Numbered from the stretch's first letter, positions 1 to 12,620 are shown. The stretch is DNA of 64,000 nucleotides from Zasmidium citrigriseum (GCA_002786025.1 NHNW01000032.1:310001-374000); one strand, 5' to 3'. Numbers and translations: made by a program. Notes: generated by a model not told the origin, from the letters alone.

Positions 1-3000
1 TCTATAAAAGCGAAACTAGTATAGCTATAGTCTATTATATATTAGGAGTCTATAGATACTATAGCGGTATTTAATAATATAGTATAAGGTAGTACTAAAT
101 AGTCTACGTCCGGAATAAGGTTATACTCTTTCTTTAATACTACTAAACTAATATAAAGGCGTAGAGGTCGTTACTAAGTAAGCGGCGGCTCCGAGTCGTC
201 GTCGGAGGCTAATAATACTAGAGAAGGTAGCTATTAAATATCGATACGTAGCGGAAGGGTTACTAGTTTACTAGACGTTAATTCTAACGATAGTAATAGT
301 CCTCGATCGCGACTTCGATTAAGGACTAGGCTTTCCCCTACTAAGGCTATTAGCTAATACTACTACTTATAGATATACCGCCGTCGTTTAAGAAGACGCT
401 AGCGCCGTCGTTCTTAGGTAGTATCTATAGACGACTATTAGTCGTTATAGCTATAACTCGCGTCTTCTAACGGGCTACTTTACGAATAAGGTTAGAGTAT
501 ATAGTATCGCTTATAATATAACCGAACTTAAGATAGTACCTATAAGCGCCTTACTACTAGCGCTACTTACGCTAATCTAGGGTATAGCGATTCTAGTTAC
601 TAGCGAAGAGGTCTATTAGCGTTAGGCCGCTAGGCGTACCTAAGGCGGTAGGTAGAGTAGTAGAAGAGTAGCGATCGTTACTACTAGGGTTCTAAGGTAG
701 GAACTACCTCTACTAATTACGTAGAGGGTTATTATTACTACTAGCCTACTAGTTAGCTAGCTTATTATTATTATTATTAGGTATAGCGGCGTACTAACTA
801 TATAGTCCCTTAGTGCCCTTTTCTTCCTTAACTTCGCTAATACGAGCGCGGATATTAGTATCTTCGATACGAAGTCGAGTATAGAGCTCCTCGTTTTTAA
901 GGAGGTACTTATTATACTAGTAGGTTATAGTATCCTTAAGCTTTGTCGATAATCCCTTCTTAACTTAGTTACGTTTAGCCTCTCCTTCGTAAAGAAGGAT
1001 AGCGTTATACTTATCGAATTCGATTATATAGTTACTAAAAGGACGGTTAAGTTACTTAAGGTTATTTATAGCCTTCTATATAATATTACGCTCGTTAGTA
1101 TAGCTAAACCTTAGAGATAGTTACCTCTTAAAATCTATAATAGAGCTAAAATTAAAGATAGTCCTTACGCTAGTATCGTTAGACGGATCTAGCTTAAGGT
1201 AGGTAGCGAGAAAGGTCTTAGCTCGATTAGTCGTATAGGTATAGGCGTAGAAGAGTTTCTCTTAAAGGGACGGGTACTAGTCGTAATTAATAGTTATCTT
1301 AAATATATACTCGGCGAGCTATAGGCGAAGTTTATTAGGGTTACCGCCGTACTAGGTAATATTAGTAGTCTTCTTAGATTTGTTCTTACTACCGCTATTA
1401 GTAGATAACCTACAGCGGGTACCGTCCGCGTTTAAGTTAATAATCTACTACCGAGCGTCGAGAAGCTAGTTCTATAGACGGATTACCTTATCGCTACTAA
1501 TAGTATTTATCTATAGTAGAGCCTTAAAACGGACGATTTCCTACTACGACTAAGTAAGCTCTTACTATACCTAGTAGAGCGTCGTCTAGAGGGGGCTAAG
1601 GCGGTTAACTTCGAGCTAGGTAGCGCTAAGTTAGTCCTTAATATAGCCTATCTAGCCCTATATATACGTAACGGCCTATTTAGTAATAGCCTAAGCGCTC
1701 TTAGCCTCCTACGCTTCCTTATTAAGCTCTAGCGCGAGGTTCTCGCGTACCTTAAGCTAGTTATATATCTACTACTAGTTATCGTCTTCTAATTAGTTAG
1801 CTAAGCTATTCTTAAACTCTTTAACTAAATAGGGAATATTAGTAATACTATATTTCTTAAGGCGATCGTCTAGGGCTAGTCTAGCGCTCTACTAAGAGTA
1901 TTACGAGGAGTAATATAAGGCGGCTTAAGAGCGGTTCGAGTACTAGCTATAATAAGAGCGTTAAGAGGATCCTCGTAATAGAGGGATAGTAGTATCTTAG
2001 CGCGATAAGGTAGGAGTCTTAGGCTCTATCGTAGATAAGGACGTAATTCGTTCGATTAAGATAAAGGTTTAATAGATAGGGTATTAATAGACTCGATTAG
2101 ACCTTAGACTCGATAGCGCCGCGCCGTTCCTTCGTTAACGCTTAAGGAATACTAATATAACGGCGAGCGGCTAATAGGCGGTTACGACCGCTAGGCCTTT
2201 AGTAGACGCGCTATACTATTAGGAAACGATTAAGGAAGTAACTTAATAGTAGTAGATAGTTAATCTATTTTAATAGCGCGTAGAGGAGAAAGTCTATCTA
2301 CGAAGTCGAGACGAAACGAAATAAGGTTCGTAGGTTACGTAACCCGGGTTACGTAACTCGATGCCTTAGGTATTAATAAGAAAGGCTAGCTATAAAGGAG
2401 CTTAATCCGTAATAAATAATATAAACGCTTAGGACCTACCGCTAGATAGTCTTATCGCTAAGCTAAATCGTATTATATTAGATATCTACTAGAAGCGTAG
2501 TAAGAAGCTAGACGTATAGAATAAGAAGCGTAAGGAGACTAATATAGCTAAGAAGCGACGTAAGGAGGTAGTAGAGGCGGGTATCGTACTACTAGAGGAT
2601 AAGCTAGCTCTTTAGCTAAAGACTTAGACCTAGCCTAAGACTATAGAGGAGTAGCGGGCTATAGTAAAGAAAAGCTACTACTACTTAGCTATAGCCTCTA
2701 TAGGTCTTTAGCGGCTAGGTATTATCTCTTCTTCGAGCCTAGCCCCCGTAGACGATAGTCGTAAGAGTAGAGTAGCCGCTAGTAAGCGTAGTACTAGTAG
2801 GATAGAGGACGCTAAGTCGGTAGGTCGTATAGGTCGTATACGCTAGGGTACTCTAAGCTATATACCTATTAGTAGTAGGCGGATATTACGGGAAGAGGAT
2901 TTAGATTAGACGCCGTTAGTTACTACTTAATAGGCTTAGCGGTATCTATTAAATACTCGTCGTTATCTTAACGAGGGCCTCTCTTAGCGTTCTCCGAGTT

Positions 3001-3430
3001 CTCGTAACTATATACTATCTCGTAAGAAGCGCAAGAATTAAGTAGCTACTATAGCTAGTCTATCTAATCTCGAAGAGTTAGAAGATAATATACTAATCGA
3101 GGAGCGAGAGGATACTACTACTAGTCTATCCGCTCGCTAGGCTTAGAAGAAGAAGAGTAATAAGGGTAAGTAACCTACTATTCTACGTCCGTAAGCTAGT
3201 ACTAGTCCTTATCCTTAAGCTAGTACTACTCCTCGTCCTAAAGCTAGTACTAGTCTTTATATAAGCCCTACTACTCCTAATAGTAACAAGGAGATAACTA
3301 GTCTAACGGCTAGTCTAATAGCTCGTAGTCGTCTACGCCGCGAATCGAAGTTATCTAAGAAGCTTCGTAAGTAGTAGGTAGGTAGGGTAGAAAGCTCGCT
3401 TAGTCTAAGAGGAAGTTTAAGATACTAAGA

Positions 3431-3531
3431 AGGTTTTTAGTCTTAGTAATTCCTAGCGCGAGGTTTTTAGTCTTAGTAATTCCTAATAGGGGTTTTTAGT
3501 CTTAGTTACTAACTTATTAAGACTAAAAACC
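3431..3531. repeat. Three direct copies of a 30-bp unit ending in an inverted repeat
   Basis: The word GGTTTTTAGTCTTAGTAATT starts at 3432 and 3462, and a variant at 3491. The last copy is followed after 13 bases by its exact reverse complement over 14 bases (3491-3504 against 3518-3531). This may be an element end or a nested insertion junction inside the RIP island. Confidence 0.6.
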
Positions 3532-4050
3532 TAGCTAGGCGAGTAAGATAGCTATACTACTATCTCTCGATTTATAGACCGCGATACCTATAACCCTCTT
3601 ATTATAGACTAGCTCTTCTATACGTCGCTTAAGGCGTATATACTCTATAGATTCGATACTATTATAAAGGGCTTTTATCGCCTCGTAGGTAGACTAGCGG
3701 GTATATAAGAGGATAGTAGCGTTCTATATATAGAGTATAGTATTCGATTCGTTCGTATATCTTATTTTTCTTTCGCTCTCGATAATATTAATAGCGTAGG
3801 CGATAATATTGTTAATAGGTTAATAGTTAGAAAGCGATAGGAGCCGAGGTCTAGCTACCTATAAATTTCGTAAGTAGCTTTAGCTACGATCCCGCTAAGT
3901 CCTAACTTTAACCTATTAATATACTACCGAATCTATCGCTAACGCCTATATCTATCGCTAACGCTCTTATATAATCGCCGTCGCGTCTATCGTTACCCTC
4001 TATACGCGTCTAATACCGCCGATTCGACCGCCTACCTATCTACCTACCTA

Positions 4051-4144
4051 TACGAAGCCGCTAACTATACGAAGCCGCTAACTATACGAAGCCGCCGAAT
4101 CTACCGACTTTATCTTATCTTATCTATCTATCTATCTATCTATC
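4051..4144. repeat. 17-bp tandem repeat and a TATC microsatellite
   Basis: The unit TACGAAGCCGCTAACTA occurs twice and then partly a third time (4051-4100). A six-copy TATC run follows at 4121-4144. Both lie inside the RIP island. Confidence 0.7.
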
Positions 4145-4942
4145 GCTAAATAGTATACTTATCGCCCTAGGTATTACTTAGAGAAATATATATAGTACTA
4201 CTACCTATTATTACTATAGTAGAGTACTAAAGTATAATACTAATAAAGTAAGTAGGTAGGCGGAACGGAGGCCTTATATATAGACGAAGGATATAGGGAT
4301 CTAAAGTTTAGTATAAGACCCTCTTCTCTACTAGGTAGGTTATTAAAACTAGCTAAAGCTAGTCGAAACCGCCCTTCGCTACGAACGGTAGTATAGATTA
4401 TTAGTACGCTATAGAAGGAGACGCTTAATAATATTCTTATAAGTAGGCGAACCTATAAGTAAGTAAAGTACTAACCGCTAATACTAAGACTATTAATTCC
4501 GTAAGTAGACTAATACCCTATAGGGGACCTTTAAGCTATATAGTAATATAGAGGTATAAAAGGGCTAAGGGATATACGGCGCCGGTTATTAATAACTAGA
4601 AGTAGAGTCTTAAGACCGAAGTCTTAAGGCAAAGTCTAATCTTACGAGCCTTAGGTATCTTAAGGGCTAAAAGGCCTAAGAGTTAGAACTCTAGAACCGA
4701 TAGTATTAGATAACGACTAATATATAACGCCTCTTTTAATAGCCGAGATTAAGACTAGTTAGAAAGATAAAGCCTAAGAGCCTACTAAGAGTACGCTTTA
4801 AGGATAAGGTAGAGGTAGAGTAGCTTAAACGTATTACTATCGAGGCCGCTAAGCTAATACCTACGAAAGCTAATAACTACTATTAAGATCGTTATAGGAC
4901 TAGAGCCTATTAATAACTTAATAGACTCGGATAGACCTAGTA

Positions 4943-5168
4943 AGAAAGAGATAGTAATACTATCGTAGTTAGCGGCGCTTACTATATCTACTAGAATCTT
5001 ATCGATTCTAGTACGAGGTAAGGGGATATATTACGCCGTAGCTAGCGGCTAACTAAGTAAGAAGGATAGTAACTTATCGTAGTTAGCGCGCCTACTATTA
5101 CCTACTAGAATCTTATCGATTCTAGTAGTAGATAGGAGGATATATTACGCTATAGCTAGCGGCCTCGT
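4943..5168. repeat. 114-bp direct repeat, two copies
   Basis: Two neighbouring stretches share the order 'atagtaa ... tcgtagttagcg ... ctagaatcttatcgattcta ... gatatattacg ... agctagcgg', with the CTAGAATCTT words at 4991 and 5105. A shorter related unit (ACGTCGCGTAGC) follows twice at about 5170-5240. This looks like an internal tandem repeat of a decayed element. Confidence 0.55.
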
Positions 5169-5810
5169 TTAACGTCGCGTAGCCCGATAGTCTAGATATT
5201 ACTCTAGTAGGCGGCCTAGTTTTACGTCGCGTAGCTTAACGAGATAGGCTAAGGTACTAGTTTACCGTTATAGCTAGATAAGATAGGCCGCTAGGTATAC
5301 CGCCTAGTTTAGAGTTATAGAGTAGGACGAGGGTACTTAGTTATTTAATATAGTAGATAGTAGCTAGCCTACTACTTAGTTTTATCGTAAGCTTAACCGC
5401 TTAGTTTAACGTCGATAGGTAGGATAGATCTCTTCGTAACCTAGTAGTTACTACTACTACGCTAACTTATATACGAAGCGCTATTACGTACTTATAGTAG
5501 TAGATCGTAGAGGTACGGAGGTAGATAAAGGAAGAAGAAGAAGCTAGAGCGAAGAAACGAACTTATAGTCGCGCGTAGGTAGTAGCGCGATATAACGTTA
5601 GCGCTAGCGAGGTAAGGTAAGGTATTTAATAGATAATACTAGAGTAAATAGCGATAATAGCTAGAGTTTATAGAGTTTAGACTTAGGTGTTTAAGGTAGG
5701 TAAGACGAGGTACTAGAGCTAGTACTAGAGCTAGTACTAGTACTAGAAGAGTAAGGACTTAAAGAAGGAGAGATAATACTAGAGGTAGCGTTAACGATAG
5801 GGACTCGGAG

Positions 5811-5866
5811 ACTAGTAGACTAGTAGACTAGACTAGAAGATAGACTAGAAGATAGACTAGAAAGTA
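5811..5866. repeat. AGACTAG-type minisatellite
   Basis: Short ACTAG/TAGACTAGAAGA units repeat here within the RIP island. A comparable (AGAGCT)n run lies at 6221-6250 and a 9-bp (TCTAGTTAC)3 run at about 7404-7433. Confidence 0.5.
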
Positions 5867-6948
5867 GGGTAATCGATTTCTTATCTATCTAGCCTTATAC
5901 TTCGAGCGAGTAAACTAGTAGCGAGTATACTTACTAACGCCCTTCTTACTATTAAACTATAGCGTAGTAGCCGTAGTATACTCCTTATACTAAACTCCTA
6001 GCTAGCTATAGTAGTAATAGTATAGCCTAGCCCTTATAATAGATAAGCTAGCGACCTCCTTAATCCTCCTAACGTATAAATATAGGCGCTTCTATAGCTC
6101 CTTAAGAGCGTTAAACTCGGCTTAAGAAAGGGCCTTATAGTACTAGCCTTAAGCTATTAGCTAGTAGTACTAGGTATAAGTACTACGAGGCTAGCTACTA
6201 ATATTACGAGCTACTAGTACTAGAGCTAGAGCTAGAGCTAGAGCTAGAGGTAGTACTACTAGAGGTATAGATACCTCGTCTTCTTCGCTACTCTCTAGTA
6301 TATCGTAGATATTAGTAGTAGAGACTAAAGTAGGGGTAGAGGTAGTAGATTACTAGCGGCGAGCGCGACGAGCGTATAACTAAGCGAGGGCGCTAGGTTA
6401 ACGTACTAGTACTAAAGCGGCGGCGGTAGCGGGTTCTTACGATAGCTCTCTACTTAAATATTAGTAATTAATTAACTCTAGATAGCGAGGCCTTTAAGTA
6501 GTACCTAGATAGATATCTAGTACTTAGACTAGTACGGATATAAGCGAATAGCCTATTAGGCTACTACTACTACTACTCTTCTTATAGCGATAGTCTATAC
6601 GATAGTTAGCGCCTATAGAGCTTATCTATAACTCGCGGACTTACTCGTTAATAGCCTTCTTAGCCGCGGCGAGTATATCGTTAGCCTAAGCGTCTCCTTC
6701 GGCGGCGGTAGATATAATAGTAATATTAGTACTACGACTAGCGCGAGTAAGCAATTTAATAACGGCGGCGACAGTAACGACTATAAGGACGGTAATAAGG
6801 AGGGTAATAATTATATCGTTACTAAAGAAGGAAAGGAAGAAGAGAGATAGAACTTAAAATCGAAGCTTATTTAAATACTAGCCTACTATTATCGACGCTC
6901 TTATTATCTAACGCCTTATATTATACTACCGCCTAGCTTTACTTAGAC

Positions 6949-7004
6949 TTTTCGGTCTTAATCTAAGTTTTTAGTCTAGATCTAAGTTCGATTAAGACCG
7001 AAAA
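6949..7004. repeat. Perfect 15-bp inverted repeat
   Basis: TTTTCGGTCTTAATC at 6949-6963 is exactly reverse-complemented at 6990-7004, with a 26-base spacer that contains TTTTTAGTCTAG. It is a potential hairpin and a candidate terminal inverted repeat or nested insertion junction. Confidence 0.6.
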
Positions 7005-10000
7005 CTATATTAGTCTAGCTTTAGCTTAATTATTACTACTAAAACGCTTAGATATTACTACCTAGCTTAATACCTCTAGTACTACCTTAAACGCCCGCTC
7101 TAGCTCTAGAATCGCTAGTAAGGTCTATTATCGCTAGATCGATATACTCGTATCTATCTACGTCGATATATAGACCGTATAACGCCGCTATATCGTTATT
7201 AACGATACTAGTAGCTATACCTCTACGATCTATACTAGAGACTCGCTCTATAGCGTTACCGTTATTTAGATCTTCCTTAATCGTAGCGTTATTACTACTC
7301 TACGTAATACTTCTAGCTAGCCGTATCTTCTTTATATTAAGCTACTCGATAGCGCCTATAATCTAAGCTACCCTAAGAGCCTAGATATTATCGGAAAGGC
7401 CGCTCTAGTTACTCTAGTTACTCTAGTTACTCTAGCCTTAACCTTAAGTCTACGCTAGCTTCTACGGTTATACGAGGCCTTTAGTAAATAGCTTCTCTAC
7501 GTAGGCGAAGAGGTTACTAACGACCTTCTTCTCGGTATAATAGTTAGTCTCTACTAGACTAAGAGCCTCGAATATATCTCGTAGGATACGGGCTACCTTA
7601 CGGTTCTAAGAAATAGTTTCTATTATAGTAGCTAGATTATAGGTTAAGTTACTATAGGCCTTAATATCGAGAGAGTAATCTAGGTTATATAACTTATTAA
7701 GCTCGTTAGTAGCGATTCCCTTACCCTTCTTACCCTATAGGCTAACAATTATATAATTAAGGACTACCTAGCGAAGCGGCTTCTTACCTACCTATAAGAG
7801 ATACTTTAACTCTAATATCTCGCGGCCGTAGTTTAATATATAGGTACTAAAGAAGGCTAGTACTAGATAATCGACTATACGAGCGACTTAGCTAGTATCT
7901 ATCTTACGAGTAGCTATATAGATCGTTATACTATCCTTAATTTCCTTTATTATTTAGTATATAGTAGTAAAGGCTAGATCCTAGACCTCCTCTTCGTCCG
8001 CCTTCTTACTATACTACGCCTCTTACGTAAATACCTTCTAGTAGATATTCTCTATAGCCTAGAAGTACTCTATAGGCTTTAACTTCTCGATAGCCTACTT
8101 TACGATCTCTATCTTAGTTAAACTTCTATCGACGTCCTCGCCTTCCTCTACCTATTACTAAGCGGCTATACGAGTAGTATAAGAAGTAGCCGCGAAGTTA
8201 AGCTTCTTTATATTAATAAGCTCCTATATAAATAACGCCGCTATTCGGGACTAGTATAAACGATTTAGTAGGTTACGAAGGAGGTAGTACTTAGGCTTAT
8301 CCTTTAATAATTCCTAGATACTAAAGTACCGCGTATCTTCCTTTATAGAGTAGGCGAGTAGCTTATCCTTACTATTCGTACTATAATAGGTCTTAGCTAC
8401 TATCTTATAGGTATTAACCTCGATATAGAATAATACTAGACATAGTATAATAAATTCCTTACGATTATACGCCCGAGTACTCTTAACGCTCTCTACCTTA
8501 ACGCTACGGTTACGTTCGCTAGTTATTTAATCGCTATTAATAATACGGAGCTCGTTACGCTATAGACTATTATCGTCTAGATCTATCTTTATAAAGTTAA
8601 CGAAGATATCGTTATAGACCTTATAGGTTCTAGTAATCGAAGACTTATTATATATCGATACTAGTAGGGAAATAATCTTAGTCTTCTTTAGCGACTTAAG
8701 CTTAATATCTAGCTATATAAAGCGCTCCTTTATATTACTACCCTAAAATATCTCGAAGAAAGGGTAGGTACTATCCTTAAAGTCGAACTCGGTATCTTCG
8801 AATATACTCTAAAGCTCGGTACTAAATATAATATTTAAGCCTTACTCTATATAGTATAACGTCGTTAGCTTATAGTACTAGTCGTTCGTAATACTACGGA
8901 TAATACTCCTTAGAGATAGTAGCTTCGTTAAGTCTAGTATATCCTTCTTTAGACCCCTCGGTAGTAGCGATAGATAGATAGTAAGGTATATAGTAGTTAT
9001 ATTCTACTACTTAGTACCGCTACCGATCTCCTAGATATCCTTATAGTTCTTAGATATATAGAAGTTATCGTATATTAGAGTCTATTAATACGTCTTTACT
9101 ACCTCTATAATATAGGTATAGTTAGCTTAGGTAGTCTTCTTTACTAAACGCTAGATCGTACGAAAGGAGCTATAGAGACCTATACTACTAAGAAGGTTAA
9201 TAACCTAGCGCTTAATACTAGAGACGTATAAGAATAAGCCGAATACCTTCGACTACTACGATAACCTCTTTAACGAGATCGAGCGAGTAACGATCTACGT
9301 TAAGGTAGTAATACGCTTCTATATATAACGATACTTATCGACTTAGCTAGTATTAGTATCCTCTACGCTAACTCGATAATATAGTAAGATACGCTCTAGA
9401 AGTTAGTACTAATTTAGATAGGTCTCCTTAATTACGTCGTCTATATCGGCTAGCTTCCTCTCCCTCTATTCCTTAATAGGCTCCTCTAGGTTATACTTAT
9501 TAAAGAATAGCTTCTATAGGCGGACTAGCTTCTTTAACTTAGACTAGAGTATATAGGTACTTATAAGCTACTCTTATAGGAATATCTTAATAAGCTTCTT
9601 TATACGAGTACGGTATATCTTAGTTTCTAGCTTACTAACCTATATCTAGATAAACTTATAGCCCCTAATATACTTATAGTCTATATACTTATAGATCTCG
9701 TCGTACTTCTCCTAGTCCGTCTTTAGAGATTTACGCTAGTTAGCTTTATAAGCTTTACTACCCTTACCTAGAACCCTCGTAGTTAAGGCTATAGGTCGAG
9801 GCTTATCCTCCTAGTTAGTATCGATATCGTCCTCGTCTCTATAATTAGTAGCTCTCTATCTACGCTCCTTAGCCTTAACCTCGTCGTTACTAAGTCCTTT
9901 ACTTTAAGGCTCGTCTTCCTACTAGTCCTCGTTAGTCTCCTCGCTACTCTCTATATAGGAGATAACCTTTCGAGTACGTAACGGCTACTAGCGCTAGGCT

Positions 10001-10855
10001 AGCTACTCGTAAGCTAGCTACTCTCGAGCTAGCTACTTACCTTATTACTTAGCTAATATTAGGCCTTATTACTAGGCTAGCTACTCCTCGTTAGACTCCT
10101 CGTCGTCTAGCTCTTTATCGAACTATAGCTAGACCTTCTACCCTAATACTATAAGTAAGCCGTCTAATATATTACTTAATAGGTTAGAGTCGTTAGCTAG
10201 GTCTAATTATAGGCTAGCTACCTCTCGAAGGGGGTTATAAGGTAGCTCGAGATCCTTTAGAGTCTCCTCCTTAGGCTAGTCGAGTATATTAGAGTCGTCC
10301 GCTATACTAGGCGAAGAAGGCGATATCTTCTAGTATATTAGTAGTAGACTTAGGGATATCGTAATAGCTTACGAGGTAGATAGCTAGACTCGTACTTATA
10401 AATTACGAATTTAGGTAACGACTAGGCCTTAGAATTACTAGAGAGTCGTTAAATAAACTAGTAAGTAGTTCTAGATACCTTTAGAGTAGGTTATAGTACC
10501 TTACTATCGCCGTCGATTTACCCTCGTAGGTAGTCTTAGACTAAAGATAGCGATTTTAGGAATAAAGGCCTACGGATCTATAACGAGAAGGTTCGAAAGA
10601 AGCGCCTCGAAGTATCGCGTAGGTAATTAGAGAAGGTTAGTAAATAGGTATCTTTACTAGCCTATAGCTAGCTATAAGTAGGCTTCCGAAGGAGGCTAGC
10701 GTTAGTCGTATAGTCGTCGTACTAATACGATTTTTATACTATTAAACTCGTAATTAGCTACTCTATAGCCTCGAAGTATTACCGCGTTAATACGACTAGT
10801 AGTTATAAAGATAGTATTTTGCGAATACTATTTAGGCAGTTTAGCGCGTTTTAGC

Positions 10856-10931
10856 TTTAGACTCGCTACGCGGGCTAAGGGGGTGGTGGAATTTAATTAG
10901 CTAAATTTTATAGCCCGTACGCGGGTCTAAA
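10856..10931. repeat. Inverted repeat at the edge of the RIP island
   Basis: Left arm 10856-10877 (TTTAGACTCGCTACGCGGGC and two more bases) pairs imperfectly with right arm 10911-10931. The differences are one C-to-T and single-base shifts. The 33-base spacer is itself nearly palindromic (AATTTAATTAGCTAAATT). CpA/TpG depletion stops here, so this may be the terminal inverted repeat of the outermost element. Confidence 0.5.
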
Positions 10932-11252
10932 GTTAGAGATAGCGTATAGCTAGTAAACGTATCCTACGAAATTTCATTAACACGACTATCTAAAACTAAA
11001 TGTGCTTTTTTACGGAGGAAGAAGATCGTTAGAAAGCGCCTGGGGCTTGTAACGTGCTGTAGGCATTCGCGTGGCTGGCACATCTCCGCGCGATCACATG
11101 CTGCGCGAATTAAAGTTTCCGCTAAAAGTGGGCCAAATGCCGCATCGCGCTTTCCCGCCATTCATCTGGCCCTTCGCCCACCTCGACTTCTCTCATTCCC
11201 TCAACCTTTGACAACTTCTTCTCAAACACTCCAGATCCACGGCGCCGTCAAT
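10932..11252. other. Intergenic, promoter side of the first gene
   Basis: Normal base composition with CpA and TpG returns from about 10,970. It contains pyrimidine-rich TCTCATTCCCTCAACC shortly before the first ATG. No other gene was seen. Confidence 0.5.
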
Positions 11253-12065
11253 ATGCCTCTCACCCAACAAATCAAGGCCTCGATCTTTGCTAGCGTCGTG
11301 CTCTCCGTCGCCACGCGCATCCCACTACCAGAAGAGACACCCGCCGAGCTCCAGGAGCTCCGTCGTGAGGAAGCCAAGCAGGCGGTAGTTCACAATGCCA
11401 CCCGCGTGCGCTTCTTCAACGACCTGCCAGCCGAGCTTCGAAACCACATCTACGAGCTCACTCTCGGGCAGGACAAGATTCTCCAACATGGGGACAACCT
11501 GCCGGCGCAGTCTACTGGTACCCCTGTCTACCGGCTTCGCAAATTGCCTGGCATCATCCAAACCAGCAAGCAGGCTCGCGCAGAAGCCCTGCCATATCTG
11601 GTGAAGCAAAACCGGCTCGTCTCTGGCTGGTTCGACAAGCAGGCGAACTTCGAGGCGCTACTCAGTCCCGTCCTGCCGAATAGTCTGAGACAATTCCCAC
11701 GTCACCTCATGCGACAATTGCAGGAAATTGATATAAACATCACCGTCCAGCTCGAGTCCTGCAAGTACAGCTTGAGCAACGGCTGGACCAAGAAGCATCG
11801 GGGCGAGATCCATTTCATGAAGCGCGGCAACAAGACCGCCATCTGGTCCAAAATCGACTCCTGCCACAACAAGAAGTGCTTCGACGGCATGGACAAGGCG
11901 ATCAACAAGTATCGCTCTCGGCTACAGTCGCTCATTTGGGTGAAGCATTCCGCCACCAGGGAGGAGATTGAGGCCGGCATGAAGCGTGTGGCTCTGGAGG
12001 AGGGGAGCTGGTGGGCCATGAAGTACGGCGACTTGGGGGATCGGGAGCGGTTTGCACTCGAGTAG
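11253..12065 (+). CDS. F-box/2EXR-like protein, subgroup A (270 aa)
   Basis: Single exon starting at the first in-frame ATG; the open frame reaches back to a TTG at 11208, which is not used in eukaryotes. The core motif LPAELRNHIYEL sits at residues 58-69 and is followed by the usual second element, TSKQARAEALPYL. Together they match the fungal F-box/2EXR-like module. Such proteins are usually intracellular and are thought to act as adaptors, possibly to SCF ubiquitin ligases. The C-terminal part has a tryptophan and paired cysteines (IWSKIDSCHNKKC) that resemble the CRVW motif of the next three genes, so it is probably a diverged paralogue. No signal peptide or membrane segment is seen. It is the first gene after the RIP island, only about 300 bp from its edge. 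The substrate is unknown. Confidence 0.82.
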   Translation: MPLTQQIKASIFASVVLSVATRIPLPEETPAELQELRREEAKQAVVHNATRVRFFNDLPAELRNHIYELTLGQDKILQHGDNLPAQSTGTPVYRLRKLPGIIQTSKQARAEALPYLVKQNRLVSGWFDKQANFEALLSPVLPNSLRQFPRHLMRQLQEIDINITVQLESCKYSLSNGWTKKHRGEIHFMKRGNKTAIWSKIDSCHNKKCFDGMDKAINKYRSRLQSLIWVKHSATREEIEAGMKRVALEEGSWWAMKYGDLGDRERFALE

Positions 12066-12620
12066 AGGAAGGGGCAGTAAGAACAGAGACTACCATGAAG
12101 TTTGCAGCAGGAACAGGCGGAACGGGGGAGAAGATTCGCTCATCTGGCTCTTGCAGCATTGGCGGCTTGTCCTGCACTGGAAGGGCATTGAATTATGGGC
12201 GTCGCGGGCTTTCAGGGCAATCCTTCGAGATAGTCAACTCCAATAGTACTCAAACCTCACATTTTCGAAGCGTTCTTTCTCACTGAATCATCCGAGCTGC
12301 ACGCAAAGCAAGGCTTCTGGAAAATGCATCTTTCATGATCACATGTCATCTGAAATAAGGTTTTCGCCAAAGCGCCGGGTGGCCTCCCGGTTGCGGTGCC
12401 AAGGTCCCTTCCTTGTACATCGTCCGCCACCCTTCGACAAACAGCTTCTCTGGTATCAGCGTCCATCGCGCACCCGCCGTCCACGAAGTGCGCTCCCCTG
12501 CTCTGCTCGGCGCAGCCTTTTCTCATTCCGTATGTATACAGCCCAACAATGGTTCGAAAGATTTGACGTCCACAATCTAACCGAGCTTGGGGTAGAACTC
12601 GAGTCCTCGGACCGCCGACC
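12066..12620. other. Intergenic, no gene seen
   Basis: Spacer between two same-strand F-box-like genes. The short frames inside lack sense and overlap each other. It presumably holds the terminator of one gene and the promoter of the next. Confidence 0.5.

Larger units (their letters stand above)
1..10855. mobile_element. RIP-saturated repeat island (dead transposable elements)
   Basis: About 10.8 kb in which CpA and its complement TpG are almost absent: reading line by line I found about 16, where well over a thousand would be expected by chance. CpG, CpT and CpC remain common. Only two ATG triplets were seen (2361 on +, 8441-8443 on -), so no reading frame of any length can start. TAG, CTA, TAA and TTA are everywhere, as expected when CAG and CAA codons become stops on both strands. 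This is the known signature of fungal repeat-induced point mutation with CpA as target. The parent elements were presumably multicopy transposons, but no family can be named because all coding sense is gone. The block continues beyond the left edge. Confidence 0.9.

Noticed and set aside
1..10855. Microsatellite-rich, CTAG-rich DNA as a possible telomere or centromere
   Set aside because: No TTAGGG arrays and no uniform satellite; CpA/TpG loss explains the composition.
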